Below, in pieces: positions 35,055 to 43,385 of a DNA stretch of 64,000 nt; positions within the stretch are counted from its first letter, which is position 1; the number at the start of each line of letters is the position of its first letter. The DNA is from Bradyrhizobium embrapense. Lineage in GTDB: Bacteria > Pseudomonadota > Alphaproteobacteria > Rhizobiales > Xanthobacteraceae. The stretch is taken from assembly GCF_001189235.2 (NCBI RefSeq), contig NZ_LFIP02000008.1, positions 186,001-250,000 on the forward strand, in the 5' to 3' direction. Under the pieces are notes generated by a model that made no database searches, was not told the DNA's origin, and saw only the letters and a program-made list of their open reading frames with translations. The position numbers were made by a program, and so were the translations under genes.

Positions 35055-35969
35055 ATGACCCAGTTCAACGAAACCGAACTCACGACAGCCGTCATCCGCA
35101 GCTTCGACCAGACGCCCGATCCGCGGGCCAAGTTCCTGCTGCAGGAACTGGTGAAGTCGCTGCACGATTACGTGCGCAAGACCGATCTGACCTTCGAGGA
35201 ATGGGACCACGCCATCGGCTTCCTGACCCGCACCGGGCAGAAGTGCACGGACATCCGCCAGGAATTCATCCTGCTGTCCGACGTGCTTGGCGTGTCGATG
35301 CTGGTCGATGCCGTCAATCACCGCGATCGCGACGGCGCGACCGAGACCACCGTGCTCGGCCCGTTCTATGTCGGCGAGCACAAGGTGACGCCGCACGGCA
35401 CCGACATCTCCGCAAGCCTGCCCGGCGAGCGCATGTTCGTGCAAAGCCGCGTCACCGACCTTGACGGCAAGCCGCTGGCCAATGTGCCAGTCGACGTCTG
35501 GCACGCGGACGACGACGGGTTCTATGACTCGCAGAAGCCGAGCTATGCCAGCGAAGGCCCCTCGTCACGGGCGCGCTTCATCACCGATGCCGACGGCCGC
35601 TTCTTCTTCCGCACCATCGTGCCGTGCAGCTATCCGATCCCGACCGATGGCCCGGTCGGGCAGATGATCACCCAGACCAACCGTCACCCGATGCGGCCGG
35701 CGCATGTGCACTTCCTGGTCAACGCCAAGGACCATGAGCCGCTGATCACGCATGTGTTCGTCGAAGGCGACAAATATATCGACTCCGACGTCGTGTTCGG
35801 CGTGAAGGACGAGCTGATCGCCAAGGTCGAGCGGCGCACCGATCCCGTGATGCCCGACGGCCAGCGCTCGGATGGTCCGTGGAGCCTGATGACCTACGAA
35901 TTCCATGTGAAGCCCGGCGGCGGAATGGCGCCCGCGCCGCTCGGCACCAAGGTCGCCGAAGACGCCTGA
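35055..35969 (+). CDS. Intradiol ring-cleavage dioxygenase (catechol/hydroxyquinol 1,2-dioxygenase family)
   Basis: A 304-residue non-heme Fe(III) enzyme that cleaves catechol-type rings between the hydroxyls. Residues 1-100 are the helical dimerization domain, residues 100-290 the beta-sandwich. Expected iron ligands are Y157 (DDGFYDSQ), Y193 (PCSYPIP), H217 and H219 (HPMRPAHVHF). The LGPFYVGE segment and the length favour the hydroxyquinol 1,2-dioxygenase subgroup, but catechol is not excluded. No maleylacetate reductase is nearby, so it stands alone. The ribosome-binding site is weak. Confidence 0.88.
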   Translation: MTQFNETELTTAVIRSFDQTPDPRAKFLLQELVKSLHDYVRKTDLTFEEWDHAIGFLTRTGQKCTDIRQEFILLSDVLGVSMLVDAVNHRDRDGATETTVLGPFYVGEHKVTPHGTDISASLPGERMFVQSRVTDLDGKPLANVPVDVWHADDDGFYDSQKPSYASEGPSSRARFITDADGRFFFRTIVPCSYPIPTDGPVGQMITQTNRHPMRPAHVHFLVNAKDHEPLITHVFVEGDKYIDSDVVFGVKDELIAKVERRTDPVMPDGQRSDGPWSLMTYEFHVKPGGGMAPAPLGTKVAEDA

Positions 35970-35990
35970 TCGCTGTCGAGCAAACCCTCT

Positions 35991-36037
35991 GCTCAATTCA
36001 TGTGCGATGCACAAGAATTGAGCGAGTCGCATTTTTT
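35991..36037 (+). terminator. Strong hairpin downstream of the dioxygenase gene
   Basis: gctcaattcatgtgc and gcacaagaattgagc (35991-36005, 36009-36023) form a 15-bp stem with one A-A mismatch and a 3-nt loop. A tttttt tract at 36032-36037 is 8 nt beyond the stem, further than in a classical terminator. It could end transcription of the dioxygenase gene or be a large operator for the operon that follows. Confidence 0.55.
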
Positions 36038-36117
36038 GGCGGCGCGCTGCGACCCCTGCGCGCCGCGACAAGTTGCGCAAAACATTGCATTAAAATCGAT
36101 TTTTGCACTGCAGTAGC

Positions 36118-36134
36118 TTGGCACAAGGCTTGAA
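36118..36134 (+). promoter_or_regulatory. Sigma-54-like promoter element upstream of nitrate-type transporter
   Basis: TTGGCAC-aaggc-TTGAA matches the RpoN consensus except that the -12 element has GA instead of the key GC. NtrC/RpoN control is usual for nitrate uptake, but this mismatch makes the site doubtful. It would start transcription about 165 nt before the first gene. Confidence 0.35.
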
Positions 36135-36312
36135 TAGTCAAGCTCCGACGCCATTGAAGTCGTCCCTCGAGGCCACCCCATCGGATTTCTGACGCCGCTC
36201 GTCCGGGCCTCCCCGGTGCATGCCCTTTTGCGCCCTGCGCGCGTCGCCACCCGACGGAGGGCGCTCGACGCACAGACGCATCACCGCAACGCAACGACGC
36301 AAAGGACGACCG

Positions 36313-37623
36313 ATGACCAAACCCATCAACAAGCGCCCAGGCGATGCGATCAGCCGTCGCCGGCTCCTGAAGGCGAGCAGCGGCGCCGCCGCGCTGCTCG
36401 CCGCGGCCAGGTTCAACTTTCCCGCTGGTGCATTCGCTGAAGGCGCAGGCCCGGAAGTGAAGGGCGCCAAGCTCGGCTTCATCGCGCTGACCGATGCCTC
36501 GCCGCTGTTCATCGCCAAGGAGAAGGGCATCTTCGCCAAATACGGCATGCCCGATGTCGAGGTGCAGAAGCAGGCCTCGTGGGGCACCACGCGAGACAAT
36601 CTCGTGCTCGGCTCCGAGGGCAACGGCATCGACGGCGCGCATATCCTGACCCCGATGCCGTATCTGATCTCGGCCGGCAAGGTGACGCAGAACAATCAGC
36701 CGACGCCGATGTACATCATGGCGCGGCTCAATCTGAACGGTCAGTGCATCTCGGTCGCCAAGGATTATGCCGATCTCAAGGTCGGCGTCGACACCACGCC
36801 GTTCAAGGCGGCGCTGGAGAAGAAGAAGGCTTCCGGCAAGCCGGTGAAGGCCGCGATGACTTTCCCGGGCGGCACGCACGACCTCTGGATCCGCTACTGG
36901 CTCGCCGCCGGCGGCATCGATCCCGACAAGGACATCGAGACCATCGTGGTGCCGCCCGCGCAGATGGTGGCCAACATGAAGGTCGGCACCATGGATTGCT
37001 TCTGCGTCTGCGAGCCGTGGAATCTGCAGCTGATCCATCAGGAGATCGGCTACACCGCGATCACCACAGGCGAACTCTGGGACAAGCATCCGGAGAAATC
37101 GTTCGGCCTGCGCGCCGCCTGGGTCGACAAGAACCCGAAGGCCGCGAAGGCGCTGCTGATGGCTGTGATGGAAGCGCAGCAGTGGTGCGAGAAGATGGAG
37201 AACCGCGAGGAGACCGCGGCAATCTGCGCCAAGCGTCAGTGGATCAACTGTCCGGTCGAGGACATCACCGATCGCATGAGGGGCAAGTTCGACTACGGCA
37301 CCGGCCGCGTGGTCGAGAATTCGCCGCAGCAGATGCGGTTCTGGAAGGACAATGCGTCCTATCCCTATCAGAGCCACGACCTCTGGTTCCTCACCGAGGA
37401 CATCCGCTGGGGCAAGTATGAGGCGGGTTTCGATACCAAGGCACTGATCGCCAGGGTCAACCGCGAGGATCTCTGGAAGGAGGCCGCCAAGGAGCTGGGG
37501 GTGTCCGACATTCCGGCCTCGACCTCGCGCGGCAAGGAGACTTTCTTCGATGGCAAGGTCTTCGATCCGGAGAATCCCGCCGCCTATCTGAAGTCGCTGT
37601 CCATCAAGCGCGTCGATGTCTGA
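36313..37623 (+). CDS. nrtA: ABC transporter substrate-binding protein, NrtA/CmpA family
   Basis: A 436-residue binding protein. The start MTKPINKR at 36313 has aaagga upstream. A twin-arginine signal is present (SRRRLLKASSGAAALLAAA). The mature part shows the NrtA pattern: KLGFIALTDASPLFIAKEKGIFAKYGM, ASWGTTRDNL, HDLWIRYWLAAGGIDP, PPAQMVANMKVGTMDCFCVCEPWN and CAKRQWINCP. The family binds nitrate/nitrite or bicarbonate and the protein is usually about 430 residues, as here. The permease and ATPase follow, then a globin. Nitrate is the likeliest ligand, inferred from the family and context. Confidence 0.85.
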   Translation: MTKPINKRPGDAISRRRLLKASSGAAALLAAARFNFPAGAFAEGAGPEVKGAKLGFIALTDASPLFIAKEKGIFAKYGMPDVEVQKQASWGTTRDNLVLGSEGNGIDGAHILTPMPYLISAGKVTQNNQPTPMYIMARLNLNGQCISVAKDYADLKVGVDTTPFKAALEKKKASGKPVKAAMTFPGGTHDLWIRYWLAAGGIDPDKDIETIVVPPAQMVANMKVGTMDCFCVCEPWNLQLIHQEIGYTAITTGELWDKHPEKSFGLRAAWVDKNPKAAKALLMAVMEAQQWCEKMENREETAAICAKRQWINCPVEDITDRMRGKFDYGTGRVVENSPQQMRFWKDNASYPYQSHDLWFLTEDIRWGKYEAGFDTKALIARVNREDLWKEAAKELGVSDIPASTSRGKETFFDGKVFDPENPAAYLKSLSIKRVDV

Positions 37624-37632
37624 ACTCTCACA

Positions 37633-37656
37633 GGGCCGCGCTCGCCTGCGCGGCCC
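37633..37656 (+). other. Intercistronic hairpin between nrtA and nrtB
   Basis: gggccgcg and cgcggccc pair perfectly around an 8-nt loop, directly after the nrtA stop. Such hairpins commonly protect the upstream binding-protein mRNA and keep it in excess of the permease. Confidence 0.6.
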
Positions 37657-37684
37657 ATCGCATGACCACGGAGATTGTCTGTCA

Positions 37685-38587
37685 ATGTCGATGCATGCCA
37701 TGAAGACCGAAGTGTCGGCGGTGGCGATCCCGCCAGCCGCTGCCGCGGCGCCGGTCGTGACCATGACGCCGAAGCGCCCGCCGCGCGCAGAAGCCTATGC
37801 GAGGATGGCGAAGGAGACCGCGGCGCGCGTGGTGCCGCCGCTGATCGTGGTCGCGCTGCTGCTGGTGGTGTGGGAGCTGATCTGCCGGCGCGCCGGCTCC
37901 AGCCTGCCGCCGCCTTCCAAAGTGTTCAGGGATACCAAAGAGCTGATCCTCGATCCGTTCTTCGACCATGGCGGCATCGACAAGGGCCTGTTCTGGCATC
38001 TCTCCGCCAGCCTGCAGCGCGTCGCCTACGGCTACTCGCTGGCGGCGATCGCAGGCATCGCGCTCGGCACGCTGGTCGGACAATCGGTCTGGGCGATGCG
38101 CGGGCTCGATCCGCTGTTCCAGGTGCTGCGCACCATCCCGCCGCTGGCCTGGCTGCCGTTGTCGCTCGCGGCGTTCCGCGACGGCCAGCCCTCGGCGATC
38201 TTCGTCATTTTCATCACCTCGGTGTGGCCGATCATCATCAACACCGCGGTCGGCATCCGCAACATCCCGCAGGATTACCGCAACGTCGCCGCGGTCGTGC
38301 AGCTCAATCCGCTGGAGTTCTTCACCAAGATCATGATCCCGGCGGCCGCGCCCTACATGTTCACCGGCCTGCGCATCGGCATCGGCCTGTCCTGGCTTGC
38401 GATCGTCGCCGCGGAAATGCTGATCGGCGGCGTCGGCATCGGCTTCTTCATCTGGGATGCGTGGAATTCCTCGCACATCAGCGAAATCATCCTGGCGCTG
38501 TTCTATGTCGGCATCATCGGCTTCGTGCTCGACAGGCTCATTGCGGGCCTCGGCAAAGTCGTGACCCGCGGCACGGCTGCAAACTGA
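37685..38587 (+). CDS. nrtB: Nitrate-type ABC transporter permease
   Basis: A 300-residue inner-membrane permease. The start MSMHAMKTEV at 37685 has ggag about 12 nt upstream; the overlapping start at 37616 is less likely. A long N-terminal tail (about 45 residues) precedes the first helix PPLIVVALLLVVWELI. Six helices in all, with the EAA-loop region QDYRNVAAVVQLNPLEFFTKIMIPAAAPYMFTGLRIGIGLSWLAIVAAEML, which is highly typical of NrtB/CmpB. It lies between the binding-protein and ATPase genes. Confidence 0.88.
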   Translation: MSMHAMKTEVSAVAIPPAAAAAPVVTMTPKRPPRAEAYARMAKETAARVVPPLIVVALLLVVWELICRRAGSSLPPPSKVFRDTKELILDPFFDHGGIDKGLFWHLSASLQRVAYGYSLAAIAGIALGTLVGQSVWAMRGLDPLFQVLRTIPPLAWLPLSLAAFRDGQPSAIFVIFITSVWPIIINTAVGIRNIPQDYRNVAAVVQLNPLEFFTKIMIPAAAPYMFTGLRIGIGLSWLAIVAAEMLIGGVGIGFFIWDAWNSSHISEIILALFYVGIIGFVLDRLIAGLGKVVTRGTAAN

Positions 38588-38597
38588 GGGACGAGTC

Positions 38598-39392
38598 ATG
38601 CAGGCCTATCTGAAGCTCGATCACATCGACAAGGTTTTCACCCGCGGCAGCACCACCACGGAGGTTCTGAAGGACATCAGCCTGACGATCGGGAAAGGCG
38701 AATACGTCTCGATCATCGGCCATTCCGGATGCGGCAAGTCGACCCTGCTCAATATCGTGGCCGGCCTCACCGGCGCCACCAATGGCGGCGTGCTGCTGGA
38801 GGATCGCGAGGTCAACTCGCCGGGGCCCGATCGCGCCGTGGTGTTCCAGAACCACAGCCTGTTGCCGTGGCTGACCGTCTACGAGAACGTCAAGCTCGGC
38901 GTCGACAAGGTGTTCGCCAAGACCAAGAGCAAGGCCGAGCGCAATGCCTGGGTCATGCACAATCTCAGCCTGGTGCAGATGGCACACGCCAGGGACAAGC
39001 GGCCGAGCGAGATTTCGGGCGGCATGAAGCAGCGCGTCGGCATCGCGCGAGCGCTCGCGATGGAGCCGAAGGTGCTGCTGCTCGACGAGCCGTTCGGCGC
39101 GCTCGACGCGCTGACCCGGGCGCATCTGCAGGATTCGGTGATGGCGCTGCACCAGAAGCTCGGCAACACCATCTTGATGATCACCCACGACGTCGACGAG
39201 GCCGTGCTGCTGTCGGACCGTATCGTCATGATGACCAACGGCCCGAGCGCGCGGATCGGCGAGGTGCTCGAGGTGCCGCTGGCGCGTCCGCGCAAACGGC
39301 TCGAGCTCGCGACCCACCCCGGCTATCTGAAATGCCGGCAGCGCGTGCTCGAATTCCTCTATGAGCGCCACAGCTTCGTCGAGGCGGCATGA
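38598..39392 (+). CDS. nrtD: Nitrate-type ABC transporter ATPase
   Basis: A 264-residue single-domain ATPase without the binding-protein fusion seen in NrtC, so NrtD/CmpD-like. Walker A GHSGCGKST, Q-loop VVFQNHSLLPWLTVYENV, signature ISGGMKQR, Walker B VLLLDEPFGALD, H-loop ITHDVDEAVLL. It begins 10 nt after the permease gene. The C-terminal tail (RPRKRLELATHPGYLKCRQRVLEFLY) is the usual NrtD ending. It powers the importer with NrtB. Confidence 0.9.
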   Translation: MQAYLKLDHIDKVFTRGSTTTEVLKDISLTIGKGEYVSIIGHSGCGKSTLLNIVAGLTGATNGGVLLEDREVNSPGPDRAVVFQNHSLLPWLTVYENVKLGVDKVFAKTKSKAERNAWVMHNLSLVQMAHARDKRPSEISGGMKQRVGIARALAMEPKVLLLDEPFGALDALTRAHLQDSVMALHQKLGNTILMITHDVDEAVLLSDRIVMMTNGPSARIGEVLEVPLARPRKRLELATHPGYLKCRQRVLEFLYERHSFVEAA

Positions 39393-39424
39393 GCAGCCCT
39401 CGGCTCACGTGAACAGTCTTTCTG

Positions 39425-39448
39425 CCTCGCCGCAATGGCGCGGCGAGG
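39425..39448 (+). other. Hairpin upstream of the globin gene
   Basis: cctcgccgc and gcggcgagg pair perfectly around a 6-nt loop, between the nrtD-like gene and the ribosome-binding site of the globin. It may separate or tune expression of the globin within the operon. Confidence 0.55.
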
Positions 39449-39471
39449 AAGCAGCGTGCACGGAGGCACAC

Positions 39472-39894
39472 ATGACGGAAGACCAGGTCAGGCTCGTCCA
39501 GCAGACCTTCGCCAAGGTCGCACCGATGTCGGAGCAGGCGGCGGTCATCTTCTATGACCGCCTGTTCGAGGTCGCGCCCGGCGTGAAGGAGATGTTTCCC
39601 TCCGATATGACCGAGCAGCGCAAGAAGCTGATGGCAACGCTTGCCGTCGTCGTCAATGGATTGAGCAATCTGCCGTCGGTGCTTCCGGCCGCGAGTGTGC
39701 TCGCCAAGCGCCATGTCGGCTACGGCGCCAGGCCCGAGCATTATCCGGTGGTCGGCGGCGCGTTGCTGTGGACGCTGGAGAAGGGGCTCGGCGACGCCTG
39801 GACACCTGACGTCGCCGCGGCATGGACCGCGGCCTACGGCACGCTGTCCGGCTATATGATTTCGGAGGCCTATGGGGCGCAGGCGGCGGAGTAG
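39472..39894 (+). CDS. Single-domain bacterial globin (Vitreoscilla/flavohemoglobin-like)
   Basis: A 140-residue hemoprotein. The start MTEDQVRLVQQTFAKV at 39472 has a strong ggagg site. The E-helix region and proximal histidine segment (AKRHVGYGARPEHYPVVGGALLWTLEKGLGDAWTP) match the globin domain of flavohemoglobins, but no FAD/NAD reductase domain follows. Such globins bind O2 and NO and can act in NO detoxification with a reductase partner. It follows the nitrate-type transporter by 79 nt. In B. diazoefficiens a comparable globin (Bjgb) is clustered with nitrate assimilation genes, which supports a nitrate/NO role here by analogy. Confidence 0.9.
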   Translation: MTEDQVRLVQQTFAKVAPMSEQAAVIFYDRLFEVAPGVKEMFPSDMTEQRKKLMATLAVVVNGLSNLPSVLPAASVLAKRHVGYGARPEHYPVVGGALLWTLEKGLGDAWTPDVAAAWTAAYGTLSGYMISEAYGAQAAE

Positions 39895-39942
39895 GGAGTC
39901 GCCTTGAGCCACCACTGGCGACCGGCACAACGATCCGTCCAC

Positions 39943-40027
39943 GTCATTGCGAGCGCAGCGAAGCAATCCATCGGTCATACAGGCGGCGCGAATGGATTGC
40001 TTCGTCGCTTCGCTCCTCGCAATGACG
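39943..40027. repeat. Dispersed inverted repeat, family B, copy 2
   Basis: The arms cgtcattgcgag...gaagcaatccat and atggattgcttc...ctcgcaatgacg form a long imperfect hairpin of about 85 nt. It lies between the globin and SMP-30 genes. The repeat is open in the frame of the following gene and could mislead start calling. Confidence 0.88.
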
Positions 40028-40099
40028 CGTGAGGAGGTTTGGCCGCTCAGTCGATTCCGTCTATGGTCGCACCCGTTTGCCAACGAGTGCGAGCCCAAA

Positions 40100-41002
40100 A
40101 TGATGTTCCTGGAAACGCCGCCGAAACTGATCCCGACCGAAATCTTCTCTGCTGTGCCCGCCGAATTCCGCCGCAAGGTGGCGAGCGAATGGGCCGACGC
40201 CAACCGGCCGGGCGCGGTGACCGACTGTTTCATCGAGGGGCCGTCGTTCGATGCGTCGGGCAATCTCTACATCGTCGACATTCCGTTCGGCCGCATCTTC
40301 AGGATCGCGCCGGACAAGTCATGGACGCAGGTCGCCGAGTATGACGGCTGGCCGAACGGGCTGAAGATCGACGCGAAGGGCCGCATCCTGATTGCCGACT
40401 ACCGGCACGGGCTGATGGAACTCGATGCCAAATCGGGCGAGGTCACGCCGCTGCTGCGTTCGCGCAATTCGGAATCGTTCCGCGGCTGCAACGACCTGCA
40501 CATCGCCTCGAACGGCGACATCTATTTCACCGACCAGGGTCAGACCGGGCTGCACGATCCGACCGGCCGGGTCTATCGTCTGCGGGCGAGCGGTGCGCTC
40601 GACTGCCTGATCGATACCGGCATCAGCCCGAACGGGCTGGTACTGGATCCGCACGAGGCGGTGCTGTTCGTCGCCATGACGCGGGACAATGCGGTCTGGC
40701 GCGCGCCGTTCATGAAGGACGGAAGCGTCTCCAAGGTCGGGCGCTTCTGCTCGCTGTTCGGCACGAGTGGACCCGACGGAATGACGATGGATAAAGCGGG
40801 ACGGCTGTTCGTGGCCCACGCCTCGCTCGGCCACGTCTTCGTGTTCGCACCGAACGGCGAGTGCATCGCGCGCATCAAGTCCTGCGCCGGACCAAGCTGC
40901 ACCAATGTCGCGATCGGGGGCGCCAGCCGCGACCGCCTCTACATCACGGAATCGGTGACGGGCACGGTGCTGGTCGCCGACATCAGCGGGATCGACGGTT
41001 AG
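40100..41002 (+). CDS. SMP-30/gluconolactonase family protein
   Basis: A 300-residue six-bladed beta-propeller lactonase. The start MMFLETPPKLIPTEIF at 40100 is chosen because the frame further upstream encodes the translated repeat. Family segments are EGPSFDASGNLYIVDIPFGRIFRI, GWPNGLKIDAKGRILIADYRHGLM, NDLHIASNGDIYFTDQGQTG and SPNGLVLDPHEAVLFVA, with the metal-binding Glu, Asn and Asp positions in place. The likely activity is hydrolysis of a sugar lactone or another ester in the cytoplasm. A second family member lies at 62.5 kb; the two differ in sequence. Confidence 0.88.
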   Translation: MMFLETPPKLIPTEIFSAVPAEFRRKVASEWADANRPGAVTDCFIEGPSFDASGNLYIVDIPFGRIFRIAPDKSWTQVAEYDGWPNGLKIDAKGRILIADYRHGLMELDAKSGEVTPLLRSRNSESFRGCNDLHIASNGDIYFTDQGQTGLHDPTGRVYRLRASGALDCLIDTGISPNGLVLDPHEAVLFVAMTRDNAVWRAPFMKDGSVSKVGRFCSLFGTSGPDGMTMDKAGRLFVAHASLGHVFVFAPNGECIARIKSCAGPSCTNVAIGGASRDRLYITESVTGTVLVADISGIDG

Positions 41003-41012
41003 CTACGGTCCG

Positions 41013-41137
41013 CCGTCGTCCCGGCGAGGTCGCGAGGCATAACCCCAAATCTACGTTACCGGACGACGCTGCGACCGCAATTTGCTTTCGCATCTGCCCC
41101 TGTGGTGATGAGTCCCGGCCTACGCCGGGGCGACGAT
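41013..41137. repeat. Dispersed inverted repeat, family D
   Basis: The ends cgtcgtcccggcg and cgccggggcgacgatg are roughly inverted. The inner sequence contains aaccccaaat, shared with the repeat at 57453-57577, so the two are probably diverged members of one family. The right arm itself folds (cccggcctacgccgggg). It lies between the SMP-30 and aldo/keto reductase genes. Confidence 0.65.
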
Positions 41138-41209
41138 GACGAGACATTGCTGCCCATTTCCTCTATCGTCGTATGGGGCGAGAGGCGACCCACGCACAAC
41201 GAGGCGATC

Positions 41210-42049
41210 GTGCAGACAAAAAAATTCGGCAGCAACGGCCCGCAAGTCTCGGTAATCGGGCAGGGCACCTGGTATCTCGATCGCGGTGACCGCAAGGCGG
41301 CGATCGCTGCGCTGAAGCGCGGTATCGATGCCGGCATGACGCATATCGACACCGCCGAGATGTATGGCGACGCTGAACTCGTGATTGCAGACGCGATCGC
41401 CGGCCGCCGCGACGAGCTGTTCCTGGTCTCGAAGGTGTTGCCGAGCAACGCGTCGCGGCGCGGCACCATCACCGCCTGCGAGCGCTCGCTGAAGCGGCTG
41501 AAGACCGATCGCCTCGATTGCTATCTGCTGCACTGGCGTGGAACCACTCCGCTCGCCGAGACGGTCGCGGCGTTCGACGAATTGATCGCGGCCGGCAAGA
41601 TCCGTTCCTGGGGCGTCAGCAATTTCGACGCAGACGATCTCCATGAACTGCGCGATGTCACGGGCGAGGGCAAGATCGCCTGCAACCAGGTGCTCTACCA
41701 TCTGCGCGAGCGCGCCATCGAGCACGCCGTGATCCCGTGGTGCGAGCGGCATGGCGTGGCCGTGGTCGCCTACTCACCGTTCGGCCACAATGATTTTCCG
41801 TCCCCGTCGAGCAAGTCAGGTGCGGTGCTGCAATCGATCGCGCAGGCGCACCGGGCGACGCCGCGCCAGGTCGCGCTGAGCTTTCTCACGCGGCTGCCGC
41901 CGGTGCTCGCGATTCCGAAGGCGTCGACCGCGGACCACGCGGCGGAGAATGCCGTGGCGGGAACGCTCAAGCTCAGCGGCGACGAGATCGCCGCGCTCGA
42001 TGCGGCGTTCCCGCGCGGGCCAAAGCCGCGCTCGCTGCCGATGCTCTAG
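41210..42049 (+). CDS. Aldo/keto reductase
   Basis: A 279-residue NADPH-dependent oxidoreductase. The GTG at 41210 (VQTKKFGSNGPQVSVIGQGTW) has gagg at ideal spacing, and upstream sequence is repeat. The catalytic tetrad is visible as Asp and Tyr in THIDTAEMYGDAE, Lys in FLVSKVLP and His in YLLHWRG. The cofactor segment is LPPVLAIPKASTADHAAENA. The TIM-barrel length is normal for the 2,5-diketogluconate reductase-like group. The carbonyl substrate is unknown. Confidence 0.9.
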   Translation: MQTKKFGSNGPQVSVIGQGTWYLDRGDRKAAIAALKRGIDAGMTHIDTAEMYGDAELVIADAIAGRRDELFLVSKVLPSNASRRGTITACERSLKRLKTDRLDCYLLHWRGTTPLAETVAAFDELIAAGKIRSWGVSNFDADDLHELRDVTGEGKIACNQVLYHLRERAIEHAVIPWCERHGVAVVAYSPFGHNDFPSPSSKSGAVLQSIAQAHRATPRQVALSFLTRLPPVLAIPKASTADHAAENAVAGTLKLSGDEIAALDAAFPRGPKPRSLPML

Positions 42050-42243
42050 TTCGAGGATTCACGAGAAGCTCCGCTCCACACAGTTCTTAACAAACTGTTG
42101 CGGTTGCGGCCGCGCACCGGCTGCGGCGGGCGGTCGCGCGCGCTGGTGCATATCGGAGTCCCGTTTTCGGGCATTGTTCTCGCAGCGGAATTGGCGTTCT
42201 GTACGAACAGCAGATTCCCCTTATTTTGCTCATTGAGATTGCC

Positions 42244-43233
42244 GTGACACCGCCCCCCGCCGTAGCCGCCAGGCTGGACAGCGTTCCTCTTGCATTGCCC
42301 GCGAAAACGTCCGTTGCACGCAAGGCGCCGGCCCACACCGACCGGCCGTTCAAGGGCATTGCGCTGATCCTGCTGTCGACCGTGTTCCTGGGCACCTCCG
42401 ACGTCACCGCGAAATATCTGTCGTCGTCGCTGCCTTCGATCGAGATCGCCTGGATCCGCTTCCTGGTGTTCGCGCTGATCATGACGCCGGCGATGCTGCC
42501 GGGCTCGCCGCTGTTCGCGCTGCGCAGCAGCCGCCCCGGCCTGCACGTGCTGCGCGGCGCTGCGCTGCTCGGCTCCTCCCTGATCTTCATCACGGGGCTC
42601 GGCTTCCTGCCGATCGCCGAGGCCTCGGCCACCAGCTTCGTCTCGCCGCTGTTCGTCACTGCGTTGTCGATCGCTTTCCTCGGCGAGAAGGTCGGCATGC
42701 GCCGCTGGGTCGCGACCGCGGTCGGCCTCGCCGGCGTGTTCATCATCCTGCGGCCGGGCACCAGCGCCTTCCATCCAGCGGCTGTCTTCCCGCTCGTCTC
42801 GGCGCTGGCCTGGGCCGCCACCCTGATCCTGACGCGCATGATGAGCGGCAGCGAACGTCCGATCACGGTGATGACCTATTCGTCGATCGTGGGCGTCGCC
42901 ATCGTCAGCGCGCTGGTGCCGTTCGTCTGGGTCACGCCGACCTGGCACGACATCATGTTCGGCATCCTGATTGGCGTCGCGTCAACCGTCGGACAGTGGA
43001 TCGTCGTGCTGGCGTTCCGCTACGGCGATGCCTCGGTGCTGGCGCCGTTCTCCTACACGCAGCTACTGTGGGTCAGCATCCTCGGCTTCCTGATCTTCGG
43101 CGAAGTGCCCGATAGCTGGACCATCCTCGGCGCCGGCTTCATCGTCGCCTCTGGCCTCTACACCGCGCATCGCGAGCGCGTCCGACGGTCGCAGTTGCTG
43201 GACGTGGCCAACGAGCCTTCGCCGAACGCCTGA
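42244..43233 (+). CDS. EamA/DMT-superfamily transporter
   Basis: A 329-residue inner-membrane carrier with about ten helices in two EamA repeats (first about 37-165, second about 175-305). Segments include IALILLSTVFLGTSDVTAKYLSSSLPSIEIAWIRFLVFAL, PLFVTALSIAFLGEKVGMRRWVATAVGLAGVFIILRPG and FSYTQLLWVSILGFLIFGEVPD. The start may be the GTG at 42244 or the TTG at 42226; neither ribosome-binding site is strong. A hydrophilic tail of about 35 residues precedes the first helix. The substrate is unknown; members export amino acids, nucleosides or other metabolites. Confidence 0.87.
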   Translation: MTPPPAVAARLDSVPLALPAKTSVARKAPAHTDRPFKGIALILLSTVFLGTSDVTAKYLSSSLPSIEIAWIRFLVFALIMTPAMLPGSPLFALRSSRPGLHVLRGAALLGSSLIFITGLGFLPIAEASATSFVSPLFVTALSIAFLGEKVGMRRWVATAVGLAGVFIILRPGTSAFHPAAVFPLVSALAWAATLILTRMMSGSERPITVMTYSSIVGVAIVSALVPFVWVTPTWHDIMFGILIGVASTVGQWIVVLAFRYGDASVLAPFSYTQLLWVSILGFLIFGEVPDSWTILGAGFIVASGLYTAHRERVRRSQLLDVANEPSPNA

Positions 43234-43385
43234 CCAACGCGTATCCATTTTACAACAGATGCCCTGAATCCGACCTGATGCGCTGACTGTGCACGGCTTG
43301 AGAAGACGCGCCTCCCGCGAGTTGCAAGATAGCCCATTCGGGTCAAGCCGCGTCCGCGCGGCGCTATCGATTTGGGGCTGGGGCA

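Larger units (their letters stand above)
35970..36312. other. Leader and promoter region of the nitrate-type transporter operon
   Basis: A 343-nt gap between two plus-strand genes, less GC-rich at its centre. It holds a long hairpin (35991-36023) with a downstream T6 tract, a second GC hairpin (gcggcgcgc / gcgcgccgc with a 10-nt loop, about 36039-36067), and a sigma-54-like element at 36118-36134. The open frame entering the next gene from 36220 has no ribosome-binding site. Confidence 0.55.

Noticed and set aside
42046..42948. 300-residue minus-strand frame opposite the EamA gene
   Set aside because: Low-complexity R/D/H/Q-rich composition typical of the antisense of a hydrophobic gene; no ribosome-binding site or known motif.
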